Assembly (NCBI GenBank): GCA_963675135.1
Contig: OY776119.1
Location: 71,603,727 to 71,667,726, forward strand
Source: Galeopsis tetrahit
Lineage: Eukaryota; Streptophyta; Magnoliopsida; Lamiales; Lamiaceae
Direction: 5' to 3'
DNA length: 64,000 nucleotides
Part shown: in pieces, positions 33,109-44,524 of the stretch
Position numbering within the stretch: the stretch's first letter is position 1
Layout: every line of letters starts with the position of its first letter
The notes under the pieces: generated by a model
Seen by the model: only the letters and a program-made list of their open reading frames with translations
Database searches by the model: none
What the model was told of the DNA's origin: nothing
Made by a program: the position numbers and the translations under genes

Positions 33109-33468
33109 TTATGCAGCAACCATTTGAACAGTTTGTTCAGCTAAATAGCTTGAGATATCCACAGTGATATCTCCGAATGTCATCACAGGCAGATGACCAG
33201 TAGCTCGAAGAGTATCAAACACCTCTTCAACAGCCCTAGTAAATTGTTCGACGGTTGAGTCTTGTGGAATGTGGGTAGTTGGTGGAGTAGTTTGTGGAAT
33301 ATGAGCGGTTGTTGATGGGGTTGCAGAGACATTAAAGTCGGCATTTGTGGAGTTTGATTGTTGCAAAGCCATGGAAGCAAGAAGTTCGAGAGAGTTTTGG
33401 GCAGTTTGTGCGGAGGATTCAGAAGCATAGTGAGAGTGCGAGTGAGATTGAGGGTGGTTTCCAGCCAT
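33109..33468 (-). pseudogene. Unknown gene fragment between the duplicated pieces
   Basis: 119 residues from ATG 33466-33468: MAGNHPQSHSHSHYASESS, then a Gln/Thr/Pro-rich region (TTPPTTHIPQ) and a moderately conserved-looking end (EVFDTLRATGHLPVMTFGDI). Upstream, minus-strand 33469-33600 resembles a natural 5' UTR. I do not recognise it. Position between two copies of another ORF suggests a captured N-terminal fragment. Composition is unlike the AT-rich surroundings. Confidence 0.45.
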
Positions 33469-33718
33469 TTAAGAAACAGTTTAGATTTCGAGGCAAGGTG
33501 GGAGAGTGTATACAACAAATTGAGAAATACACGACCAATACAATTATGCAAATGAAGTACTTAAACAAAACTCGACAGAACACTTAGCAAAATAAATCAC
33601 GATTAATTGAGTTTAATAGAGAGAATGTATGTAGTTGGAGGTTGAAAAGATAATTCTAGAAATAATCGATAGGAGGTACTTTTCCTAAGAGACATTCCAA
33701 CGAAGGAGGTCAAACCAT

Positions 33719-35775
33719 GTGTTTACTCGAGTGGATTACTCTGAATCCATGAGAAAGAAGAAGGAGGCTGGACATGATGTTACTGAACCCATCCAAGTGT
33801 TCACTGAATCCAAGGAAGAAACTAAACTTGTTGTTGCTGCTGTTGCTGAGAAAGCAAAGAAGAAGAAGGTTACTACTGAACCTAGAGGAAAAGGGAAGGT
33901 CAAGATAATCCCTGAAAAAGAACCTTCTGAATCAGATTCTGATTCTGGTTTTAATGTTTTCCTAAGAGACATTCAACAGTCTCTTAAGAAGAATGTTGAG
34001 TCTTTTGCTTTTGCAAAGGAGTCCACACCCGAACCTGATGATGATGGGAGTGGAGACAACTCATCTTCTGAGGCAAAGAGCTCATCCAAAAGCTCTGAAA
34101 ATGATGGAGGTTCTGATCCTGATGAGGAACTGCCTTCTGAGGAAGAAGAAGGTATATCTGATCCCTCTAATTATGTAGAGAAAAGGCTAGAAATTTACTA
34201 TAAGAGGAAATTGTTAATTGAGAAGAGAATTAATGTGCCTGACTTTGATAGTAAGGGGATGGTCAAGTTTTTAGAAGACATAAATTTGTTAGATGCTGTT
34301 ACATTTGGTGAAGCTTTCCTTACAAACTGGTCTTATGAGTTCTATGCGTGTATGAAGAAAAACACTGGTAGGAGAAGTTCTAGATGTTATGGTACTGTGA
34401 ATTTTAGGGGGAGGGATGTGTCATTCACTCCAGAACTAATTAATGAGTTCTTGCACACCCCTAATGTTGATGAAGATGATGATCCAGACATGGATGTGGT
34501 GATTACTGCAATCACAGGGGTAGAAAGACTAAGTGGACTAGGAAAATGCTTGCCAAACACTTAACCTCCTTACATTCTGTTCTTTATAAGCTTATCATTT
34601 ATAACTGGATCCCTACTACCAACACCACTAAAATTACCAGAGATCAAACCATTCTTATGTATAGAATTTCCATACTTAAGAAGTTTAATCTAGGTCACAC
34701 CATCTTCCACCATATGAGAAAGTTTACTGGGAAATGAAATCTGCCCTATCCAGTCTTGATTTCTAATTATCTGAAGCACCATGGCTTCACTGCTAAGAAG
34801 ACTGATGTTTTGAGGGGGAGAGTGTCACTCATGGATGAAAATATCCGGAAATATCCCCGATATATCATCGATATATCCATTTTTCGGGGTCACCGATATC
34901 GATATTGGGAAGAACCGATATTTCCACGATATTTGTAAAAAAATTAAAAATATCGATAAATATCGATAGATAATAACAATATCGAGCCTAATATCGGTAA
35001 AATATCGAGAAAATATCGATAAATTTTGAAAAATATCGATAAATGTCATACGAAATAACATTGTATATTATGTTTTATATAAATTTATCATTGATATAAA
35101 ATGTATTCAAATTATTTTATTGATTTTATGTACTAAAGGCTTGTTATTAAATTTTTACAATTTTTCAAATTTACCGATATCGATATATCCATCGATATTT
35201 CCATAAATTTAAGGTCTCGATATTTCCACCGATACCGATATTTTCATCCTTGGTGTCACTGCTGGCTATTGCTCATCCCTTATTGATTGGGGATAGAGTG
35301 ATTGACTTACCCCTGAATGCTCCTGGTACTGACAGTCCACAAAGATCTTTCAGACCCTCTACCTCTGTACAACCAGGCCCTTCTAGACCAAGACAGAGGA
35401 ATGCGCTCCCAAATGTTGAGAACATCCATATCAACATTTCTGGTAATGTTTGTGTTTCACATGAATTCATCAAACTTCAGCTACAGCACTTGCAGGAAAC
35501 CATTGAAGAACTCCAGTTCCTGAAGGACAGGTGGACCAATATGCTTTTCACTACAACAGGGAGAGTACCACCACCATCTAACTCCAATGTGGTAATTGAA
35601 TAAATGACTGAGGGAGTTACAGTTGCTGCTAATGTAGCTGGTGGAGGACCTGATGCTGGAGATGCTGCAGTGACTGATGTAGTTGCACACTTTGCATCTA
35701 CTTTCTTTGTTGAAGAAGCTGAGGATGATGATGATGCTGCTGAGATGGAGACCTTATATGGTGATCTCCATTGAT
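33719..35775 (+). pseudogene. 'Putative plant transposon protein' (Transposase_32-like) ORF, broken
   Basis: The intact part is 33719-34564 (281 codons): basic/acidic linker (KKKEAGHDVTEPIQ), Ser/Glu-rich stretch, then a globular part with EAFLTNWSYEFYACMKKN and GTVNFRGRDVSFTPELINEF, the pattern of the plant-specific domain found in large retrotransposon derivatives. Frame changes near 34540, continuing as SLHSVLYKLIIYNWIPTTN (34563-34737) and ISNYLKHHGFTAKKTDVLRG (34756-34818). A MITE interrupts it at 34830-35252. It resumes LAIAHPLLIGDRVIDLPLNA to 35603, and a short acidic ORF follows (35605-35775). The nearest 3' LTR is at 41664. Function of this family is unknown. Confidence 0.65.
34830..35252. 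mobile_element. MITE rich in ATATCGAT, 8-bp target duplication
   Basis: 423 bp flanked by GTGTCACT (34822-34829, 35253-35260). Ends CATGGATGAAAATATC and reverse-read CCAAGGATGAAAATATC are inverted. The interior is built from ATATCGAT/ATATCGGT words in both orientations. Removing it and one GTGTCACT restores the surrounding reading frame. An 8-bp duplication fits hAT; MULE is the alternative. Confidence 0.82.
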
Positions 35776-35834
35776 GAATAGGAAGAAGCTACAAGACAGG
35801 GGGGGATCTGAATTCAAAATGGCAACTGTGCAGG

Positions 35835-36330
35835 AATCTGATGCTGCAGCTGTTACCACAACAATTTATGCCATTTTTCAGTTTCACTTTCTGTAATTTG
35901 TGTTTAAGTTATAAATTATGTAATTCTGATACAATTGTTTTTTTATTTCTAGATGATAGGATGTTTGTTTATTGCTTATGCTCGATATACAACTTGCTTA
36001 ATTATGTTTGCACTTGATAATATCTGTTTATTGCCCTTGCTTAATATGCTTACAGGTTATTGATTGTTTACTGCAGGATATACAATCTGATGCTGCAGCT
36101 GTTACCACAACAATTTATGCCATTTTTCAGTTTCACTTTCTGTAATTTGTGTTTAAGTTATAAATTATGTAATTTTGATACAATTGTTTTTTTATTTCTA
36201 GATGATAGGATGTTTGTTTATTGCTTATGCTCGATATACAACTTGCTTAATTATGTTTGCACTTGATAATATATGTTTATTACCCTTGCTTAATATGCTT
36301 ACAGGTTATTGATTGTTTACTGCAGGTTGT
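35835..36330. repeat. Tandem duplication, 249-bp period
   Basis: AATCTGATGCTGCAGCTGTT starts at 35835 and again at 36084; the two units are nearly identical over their length. No coding function is seen. Units contain CTGCAG and a poly-pyrimidine run before CTAG. Confidence 0.88.
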
Positions 36331-36659
36331 TTATCATGTTTTTATGTCTGTTTAGTTTGTTAGTAGATTTTTAGTATTCTTTTTACTATTGCTCTGATCC
36401 TTTTTGTTTCTGCTCTGATTTCAGTTTGTTTGAGTCTTACTTAAATCTTAAGTTTGTTTTCTTTCAAACTTAGCTTTTGATTTTAGTAAAATTACTTATG
36501 TTGTGAATAAGTATAATGTTTATACTTGTTCTGTTTTGGGTAAAATTATTTTGATCTTATGGCACGGATCATTGTAAGATTATCTTTGATCTTCATTCGA
36601 TTTGATCCAACTATTACAACAGGTGTTGACTTGACTAGTATTTAGCAATGATGTTAACC
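36331..36659. other. Unannotated retrotransposon interior
   Basis: T-rich sequence continuing beyond the CACTA element at 41571-41663 into a purine tract and LTR. I see no ORF. It is probably the 3' internal region of the LTR element. Confidence 0.5.
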
Positions 36660-38817
36660 CACTACAAGAAAAGAGGTTTTTAGCATCGGATTTTTTTTTA
36701 TACTAAAAATGAAATATTTGATACTAAAGGGTATTGGTATCAAATTTATTTTCGATACCACTTCCGATACTTATACTCCCGATCCTAAAGACCGCGTATC
36801 AGAAAAAAAAGTTTGATACCAAAGGGTAACCCTTTAGTATCATAAATATATAGTATCAATAAATATTTTCTGATACTAAAGGATTGAACTCTTTAGTATC
36901 AAAATTGTATTTAGTATCAGATTATTGTATTTATAGTATCGTAAACTTTTTCCAATACTAAACATATAGTATCAATAAATATTTTCTGATACTAAATGAT
37001 TGAACCTTTTAGTATCAGAATAATATTTAGTATCGGAAACATATAGTATCAATAAATATTTTCTGATACTAAATGATTGAACCCTTTAGTATCAAAAAAT
37101 ATTTAGTATCGAATAATTGTATCAATTTTTTTTATACTAAATTTTATTTATAGTATCCATAAAATGTATTGATATTATATATATATTACATCAATGCATA
37201 TTTTTTTAATACTAAAAGATTGAATTCTTTAGTATATAAAGAAAAGCATTTAGCATCCATAATTATATTAATTTTTTAATACAATAATATATTTATTATA
37301 TTAAAAAAATTACCGACTGATTCTAAAATTAATGGTATTACAAAAAAGTTTTAATATTAATTTTCAAATAACAAAAACCCCACTAGCTTTATTACACATA
37401 TAAAATGCAGTAATATTCAATATAATTCAAATCTAGCTTTATTTGTACTCTATAAAACTAATTCAAATAAAATAACCTCTTTTTTATTCCATGGCTTCTT
37501 CTAATTCATTTCTCTTCCCTTCTGTTTCTCTACTGCAGTCTCTTCTTCTAGAGCTTCTCTTTTTTGTCTTTCAGCTTCAACCATCAATAATGCTTCAGTA
37601 GCTCTTTGTTTTGAAGTTCTAGTTGTCTGATTCTTTACTCCAATTTCATAAGTTCGTTTGTATCCACGCTTATCATCTCCAATTGATTGATGAAAGATCC
37701 TTTCTCGTTCACTAGCAAGATTGTGGAAGGTTTAATAACTCATCCTCAATTTCAGCATATGAAATACATATTTCGTATTATTACAAATCAATTATAGTCA
37801 ATATAATCATTCAAAATCAAGTAATTAAAACCATGAAACAATTTTATCTTAAAGAAGCATTGTGCAAATTTACTAGAGATTAAAATCCCGCTTAAATGAA
37901 GTGTTTATCAATAGCTCATCACTTTCATTTGATACCTATTTTTGCATATTAACTCTAATGAGTGAGACTTCAAGCACCCAGTTTATACATGTGCCCTCCC
38001 ACTGACTATGTATTTAAGGAAACAACATCTCTATTACTGCTGGCCAAAGAGAAAGCTTCATTCTATTTCAACAACTAGGAAGCCAACAACATAATGAAAT
38101 AGTTAATTCGTATCCAATACGATAATGTAGAAAGATGTAGCTAAGTATCAACTTACCTTGACCACAATGAAGACATATTTAAGGAGAGGAATCAGCTTAA
38201 GAGAGTAAATACATACAGGGGAGATGTTCCCAAGTCTCCATATACCACTCCCAGACTTTTGAATGCAAGCCTTGAGAGAAAAATTGCTGAGAATTTCTGT
38301 TTAAATAGAGTTGATCAAGAATCGGCTAACAAAATTATTCTCAACAACAATGTAATCCACTAAAATAAAATTATACTCAACAACAATGTAATCCACTAAA
38401 GCAAAGTGTTAACGATAATAAAAGTAGATGGCTATGAAAATACATCACCTACTCAGTTATCTGGTTGTACTATAAATTTCTAGTGAATGCCATCAAGATA
38501 ATGCAACTTAATAAAAGAATATCAAACTCTTTAAACTGAACAGGACAATAATGAGGAAAAGAATTTCATCTTTTATGGAAGATTCTAGGAGAACCAATTT
38601 ATCAACAATTTTATCTCTAGAGAAACATCGTGCAAATTTACTTATTATAATTGCCACAATGTCACTTCAATTAAGTTCACTCTTGATATGTTTACTTCAA
38701 AAGAGAAAAGCATCATACATCAAGAGAAAAAAAGATGATCATCAGGTAAATCAACGATCCTAGTAAAAAAACTAGCACTAGAATATTTATTTAGAAGGAA
38801 CAGCAAGCTTATGCAAA

Positions 38818-39011
38818 CAAAAACTAAACTATTAACAAAAATCCAAAGCAATCTAGCCTGAAAGCAAAGCAAATTAAAGTTTAGAATAACCTGGTAGAGT
38901 GCGCCGCCCAAATCCAAAAACTAAACTATTAACAAAAATCCAAAGCAATCTAGCCTGAAAGCAAAGCAAATTAAAGTTTAGAACAACCTGGTAGAGTGCG
39001 CCGCCCAAATC
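38818..39011. repeat. 97-bp tandem duplication inside the CACTA element
   Basis: Two nearly identical copies starting CAAAAACTAAACTATTAAC at 38818 and 38915, each ending GAGTGCGCCGCCCAAATC. Confidence 0.85.
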
Positions 39012-39339
39012 AGTTAGTTCCGGATCGGAAGTCACATAGCCTTACTCAAGTCGCCGGAAACGGTTTCACAGTCGATACAGGCCACCGCTCTACATAAACA
39101 GGTTGTGTAATATACAGAAGATAAGTGCGATTTGGCGAATAGCAAAACCAGAGGCCACGACTCCAAAAACTCAGCAACAGACCCTTAGACAAAGGAAACG
39201 CGAACATACTGAGCCTTTTCACCCGGAATCAGTTGCCAAATATTATAATGCCGCTATGGGAATACAGATCGGAACACATTGAGTTGCTCTGAAATCGCGA
39301 TTCAAAAATCGCTTAGAGAATGTGAATCACTAAAATTTT

Positions 39340-39645
39340 TGTCGGCCAGCCATGGGCGTCTGCCTCGCTGGCCACTGTGCAGCAGCGGCAGGCCTGGATC
39401 TGTCGCCGGCCACTGTACAGCAGCGGCAAGCCTGGATCTGTCGCCGGCGTCGGAGCATTATGTAGTTGCCGGAGGGTTATGGTGCAGCGGCGGCCGCCAT
39501 GGGCGGTCGAGAGAAGGAGGCCGCGTTATAGTGTGGCCATCCTAGCGGTGGCGACGCCACGCAGGGAGTGGCCGAAGGGACTGTGTGTGGCGGCGGCTGA
39601 AGTATTACGGTTACACCCTCACTGTGTGAAAATCGCACACAGTGA
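39340..39645. other. GC-rich block and hairpin in the CACTA element
   Basis: GC content rises sharply against the AT-rich surroundings. A 45-bp tandem unit with CTGGATCTGTCGCCGG appears twice at about 39365-39450. A hairpin TCACTGTGTG...CACACAGTGA lies at about 39618-39644. In CACTA elements such blocks often mark the first exon or promoter of the transposase gene; that reading is inference. Confidence 0.5.
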
Positions 39646-40400
39646 GGATTTTCTGTTTCTTTTTCGTAATCTAATTTCTTTATCAAGGAGAAGAGGCCAC
39701 ACAATTTTATATAGGAGATTGTATATGAGCAATTTTATTTTGAGGGGAGATTGTATATGAGCAATTGGTATCGGAAATTCACTATCCGATACCAATCTAT
39801 AATCAAGTCTTACCTATTAAAATAATGATACAGTTTTTTTTTTAATTAATAAAAAAATTACTAATACAAAAACTAAAATTAATGTAGTATCAAAATATTA
39901 TTTATCAAAACAATTATTTGATGTAAAAAAAGTAAGTGGTATTAATAATAAAAGTTACTACTACTAAAAATAAAATTAATAGTATCAAAATTTTAATTTC
40001 TCATACTAATAATAAGTACTATCAAAAATATTATTTGATGTAAAAAAATAAATGACATTAATGAGAAAATTACTAATACTAAAAATAAAACTAATAGTTT
40101 GATGTAAAAAACAATAAGTGGCATCAATGAAAAAATTATTAATACTAAAAATATAATTAATTTCTGATACCAATGTTAATTAGTATCAAAAGAATTATTT
40201 GATAGAAAAAAATAAGTGATACTAAAATAATAATGGTAATAAAAAAATAAAGTTTTGGATATTAAATTAATGGTATCAGTAATAAGGTTTTCAATACCAA
40301 TGATAAATAGTATCAAAAATATTATTTGATACAAAAAAATTAATTAGTATCAATAAATAAATTAGTAATACAAAAATAGTAATAGTATCGGTAAAGTGAT

Positions 40401-41414
40401 GGATGTTATTAAGTTAATGGTATCGGAAATTAAATTTTCGATACAAATAATAAGTAGTATCAAGAAACTTATTTGATACAAAAAATAGGTGTTATCAATA
40501 AAAAAATTACTAATACTAAAATAATAATAGTATCAAAAAAATGTTTGGATGTTATTAAATTAATGGTATTAGAAATAAAGTTTTTGATACCAATGATAAG
40601 TAGTATCAAAAATTTTATTTGATACAAAAAAAAGTAGTATCAATAAATAAATTAGTAATACAAAAATAGTAATAGTATCGATAAAGTGATGGATGCTATT
40701 AAGTTAATGGTATCGAAATTAATTTTTCGATACCAATGATAAGTAGTATCAAAAAAAAAAATTGATACAAAAAATTAGTTGTATCAATAAATAAATTACT
40801 AATACTAAAATAATAATAGTATAAAAAAAAGGTTGGATGCTATTAAATTAGTGGTATCGGAAATAAAGTTTCCGATACTAATGATAAGTAGTATCAAAAA
40901 TATTATTTGATACAAAAAATAAATAGTATCAATAAATAAATTAGTAATACAAAAATAGTAATAGTATCGATAAAGTGATTGATGCTATTAAGTTAATAGT
41001 ATCGGAAATTAAATTTTCGATACCAATGATAAATAGTATCAAAAAAAATATTTGATACAAAAAATAAGTTGTATCAATAAATAAATTATTAATACTAAAA
41101 TAATAATAGTATCAAAAAAAGTTTGGATGCTATTAAATTAGTGGTATCGGAAATAGAGTTTCCGATACTAATGATAAGTAGTATCAAAAATATTATTTGA
41201 TACAAAAAATAAGTAGTATCAATAAATAAATTACTAATACAAAAATAGTACTAGTATCGATAAACTGATGGATACTATAAAGTTAATGGTGTCGGAAATT
41301 AAATTTTTGATACCAATGATAAATAGTATCGAAAAAGTATTTGATCCTAAAACTAAATAGTATCAATAAATAAATTTTTGATGCAAAAACTATATTAGTA
41401 TCACTAATTAACCG
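40401..41414. repeat. 145-bp subterminal repeats in a 290-bp dimer pattern
   Basis: GGATGYTATTAARTTARTGG-like starts occur at 40401, 40547, 40691, 40835, 40980, 41125 and 41270, spacing 144-146 bp. Units alternate between AAGTTAATGG and AAATTAGTGG variants. Confidence 0.8.
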
Positions 41415-41787
41415 ATACTATAAATTTAATAGTATCAAATAATTTTTTTTGATACAAAAAATGAAGGTAGTATTATAAGATTTTTAGTTGATACTAAAGG
41501 GTAAAATTTAGTATCAGAAAATGCAACCGATACCAATTTTCCGATACTAAAAACCTCTTTTCTAGTAGTGACCTCAACTAAATACGTAAAACTGAGTATG
41601 TATAGAAATATATGTGCATCAGGTGTGTTGTAGTCGAATGGTCAAATTGGGGGAGATTGTAGATGTTGTGAATTCTTAATTGTATCAACATTCTCAACAA
41701 CATCTTAATTTGACCTTCCGAGGTTTTTTCTAAGTCTTTTTCTTAAATGCTACATTAAATGTTGATCTAAATGTTGTCGCATTTTTG

Positions 41788-41838
41788 GAAGGATCTAGAA
41801 GCTTCTACAAGGATCTGGAACCTGGAAGATTCCAGAAC
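41788..41838 (+). promoter_or_regulatory. Heat-shock-element cluster in the LTR
   Basis: 41824-41838 is a perfect nGAAnnTTCnnGAAn element (GGAAGATTCCAGAAC). 41788-41805 is a four-unit element with one mismatch (GAA-gg-aTC-ta-GAA-gc-TTC). Both lie 140-190 bp upstream of the TATA box at 41978. Extra GAA units follow. Heat-shock factor binding is inferred. Confidence 0.65.
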
Positions 41839-42397
41839 ATTGCAGAACGTGCTAGACCAGCTTGGAACCTTATAGATCGACTTGGAACATGCAAGAAGGA
41901 TCTAGAAATATCATGGAAGTTGAGTTCCTAAAAAATAGGATCTCAAGATGGAAGCCTCTAGAATTCGTTCCCTACTCTATAAATACCGAAGGAAGGCTAC
42001 ACAATTCAGTGTATTCTATTCGATCAATCTCCTAGACTGAGCGTTCATCCCTGTTAGGAATTGTGGCCAGTAGTTATACATTTTAGTTCATACGAAGTAT
42101 TCCACCCGTATGACTGTGTGCTTTTTCTTATCTATTGAGAGTGTAATCATAAATAGACTAGCATTTCGACAGTGTGTACTTTATACACTTAGTTCGTTTT
42201 CAAAACAAGGCACCTGCCCTATTTATAGTTTTAGTTTTGAAGGTTATTGTTGTAACATTTCACACAACATTTGTACTTGAACATAAGTATTGATATTTCG
42301 CCATAAGGCTCACATATATTTTTATTTATAAAATCTATGTGAAAAATATTTTCATTGTGTCTCATTGTTTTTAGTGTTTCAAGTCTTCCGCTGTGTG

Positions 42398-43401
42398 TAG
42401 GAGTGGGCATAAAACCGAAAAAATCAAAAAATCGAACCGACGATTTTCGATTTATTTGGTTCGGTTTATTCGGTTGTTCGGTTTGGTTGAAATTTTTTAA
42501 AATTTCAGTTTTTTCGGTTCGGTTTGATTTATATTTTCTAAAAATCGAATAAATCGAACCAACCGACCTATAAATAAAAATAAATATAATTAATTAATAA
42601 ATAAATAAATATATATATATAAATAAAACCCTAGATCTAATCTAACAGTAAACAATTAAACATTCATTTCCATTTCTGACGTTTCTTTTCCATTTCTGCC
42701 GATTCTCCCTACCTCCACCACGGCCGAACCAGCGCCGTCTTCGACGTCTGCCTCTCTTAGTCGTCTTCGACTCTTCCACCACCGACATTCTGTTTTGCTT
42801 GAATGCCCTTTTTATTTAATTTATATATGCTAGTTTTGTTTTAGGATTTTTAGATTATGTTTTTAGATATTTGATTTCATTGAATATAAATTGGAGATCT
42901 AGTGCAACATATTAATTATATTTTCAGATCTGTTGTAACATATTATTTAATTTATTTTACAGTAGATTATTTAGCATATTTAATAACATATTTTTTATAT
43001 TTTACAAAGATTGCTTACATTTTGTATTATTGTTTTGATTTACAAACATATGTCTACTTCTCAAGAGCAAGCAAATGAAAATACTCAATCTGAAAAAGGA
43101 TCTGGACAATCTGAACAGCCAACTCCTCTTCCTCGTACTTCCTCTTCCTCTTCCTCGTACAATCTGAACTTCTGTTATGTAGAATTGAGATTTTTAAAAT
43201 GTTTATTTGTTTAAATAATTTTTTTTAATTTTGGGCAGGAAAAATTTGGTTCGAACCAAATCGAACCGAACCAACCGAATTGTAATTCGGTTCGGTTCAG
43301 TTCGGTTTTTATATAATTTCGGTTCGGTTCATTTTTTTAAAACTTCGGTTCGATTAAAAAAAGGTCAAAACCGAACCAAACCGACCGAATGCCCACCCCT
43401 A
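42398..43401. mobile_element. Non-autonomous hAT element, 1004 bp
   Basis: Inverted ends TAGGAGTGGGCAT and reverse-read TAGGGGTGGGCAT, with 8-bp duplication GCTGTGTG (42390-42397, 43402-43409). Subterminal regions are full of CGGTTCGGTT/AACCGAACC words. A short ORF at 43050-43214 (MSTSQEQANENTQSEKGSG, then a Ser run) looks like a hAT transposase N-terminus cut before the BED finger. This suggests an internal deletion derivative. Confidence 0.9.
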
Positions 43402-43610
43402 GCTGTGTGTCATTATTTCTGATATTCTGTTAGAGTCTTTGTTGCACTATTTGTCTCAACATTTAATGCAGCATTAATCTATTTTTACTTAAACACTACA
43501 AAGAACACACTTTCAGTGATTATTGTGATATTGTTTAAATTAACTCTATATATCTTAGTTTTTTTTGGATGAGATCAACAACATGGAAAACCTAAATACC
43601 TCAGACGAAA

Positions 43611-44039
43611 GTGATGAGTTGGTCTTTGGAGAGGGTGATCTTGGAGGATCCGTGGGGAGGTTGGCCTCAGTTTAGTAGGTCGTTTCTCACTGGTCCGAGT
43701 TTGTCCTTTAACATGTTACATAGCCGACTTTCAGGTTTTTGGAAGCCGGATTGGGGGGATGCGATAACTGACACGGGGGAGGGACATTTTCTTTCCCAGT
43801 TCAACCATATTCTTGATATGAGGAGAGTTATTGTTGGTTTCCCATGGATGGTGGAGACTCATTTGCTCATTCTTCGACAACTGGCTATGGGGGCGATTCC
43901 TCACCAACTCCCTTTGACGAATGTTCCATTTTGGGTGCAAGCTTATGACGTTCCGGTGGGGTATTTTTCTGAGTCTATGGGGAAAGCCCTCAAAAATTTT
44001 ATTGGGACCTTTATGGAGTATGATAGCTCTAATAAATGA
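43611..44039 (+). pseudogene. LINE ORF1 fragment, DUF4283 domain
   Basis: 142 readable codons with the DUF4283 pattern: FNHILDMRRVIVGFPWMVET, then PFWVQAYDVPVGYFSESMGK and IGTFMEYDSSN. This domain is the N-terminal RNA-binding-like part of plant L1 ORF1 proteins. It stops at 44037-44039, after which a zinc-knuckle region would be expected; only traces in other frames are seen. An acidic tail near 44343-44528 ends with a TGPSSETSQNS-like sequence typical of the ORF1 end. Confidence 0.85.
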
Positions 44040-44524
44040 GACATTTGGAGACCCTTTGTGGAGTATGACAACACAAATGGGAATACGGAGCAAAAATGAG
44101 GAACTTTCTTGGTGGCGCCTAACCAATGCAAACTAACTTCATCCGACGGAAAATGGCTCAAGCCAACTGCTATGTCCGACAACGGACAATTATCTAACGA
44201 TATGGATGACATTAATCTTAATAATGATCGAACTACATCTTAGGGATTTGGCGGTCAACATGGTAACCCCCAAACTGACAGTAAGGGAGGACGAGGAATT
44301 TTTTAGGGAAACGGTCCAAGTAATAATAATACTTTTATTATTTTGAATCCTATGTTGGACTCCAACATTAATGTTGAAGATGATGATAATGACGATTGTA
44401 CCCTAATTGATTCGTGGAAAAGGAAAAGGCAAGTTGTGCTGCATGGCAACCCCAACTCTCATACTATGGCTAATTCTCTTCATTTTTTATCGACTGGTCC
44501 CAGTTCGGAGACCAGCCAGAACTC

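Larger units (their letters stand above)
36660..41570. mobile_element. CACTA transposon, 4911 bp
   Basis: Ends CACTACAAGAAAAGAGGTTT and reverse-read CACTACTAGAAAAGAGGTTT; target duplication ACC (36657-36659, 41571-41573). Both subterminal regions are dense in GATACTAAA/TAGTATC words (36680-37320 and 39760-41560). The interior holds a GC-rich block at 39330-39620, a 97-bp tandem duplication, and a minus-strand region at 37470-37740 whose shifted frames give a Lys/Glu-rich helix (LMVEAERQKREALEEE). No intact transposase; presumably non-autonomous. Confidence 0.92.
41664..43470 (+). repeat. 3' LTR with heat-shock-like promoter elements, interrupted by a hAT
   Basis: Follows the purine tract TTGGGGGAGATTGTAGA (41648-41663) and begins TGTTGTGAATTCTTAATTG. 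A TATA box TATAAATA lies at 41978-41985. The end is uncertain: CTCAACA at about 43470 would give an LTR near 0.8 kb once the hAT at 42398-43401 is removed. No partner LTR is seen in the window. It probably belongs to the element carrying the 33719-35775 ORF, because the CACTA element accounts for most of the distance. Confidence 0.6.

Noticed and set aside
39279..39760. ORFs in the GC-rich block of the CACTA element
   Set aside because: All frames are open because the block is GC-rich and internally duplicated. No frame is preferred and no domain is seen.
41664..43470. 3' LTR of the LINE or of the SIRE-like element
   Set aside because: Its ends and promoter differ from the SIRE-like LTR, and LINEs lack LTRs. 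The purine tract on its left ties it to the upstream region.
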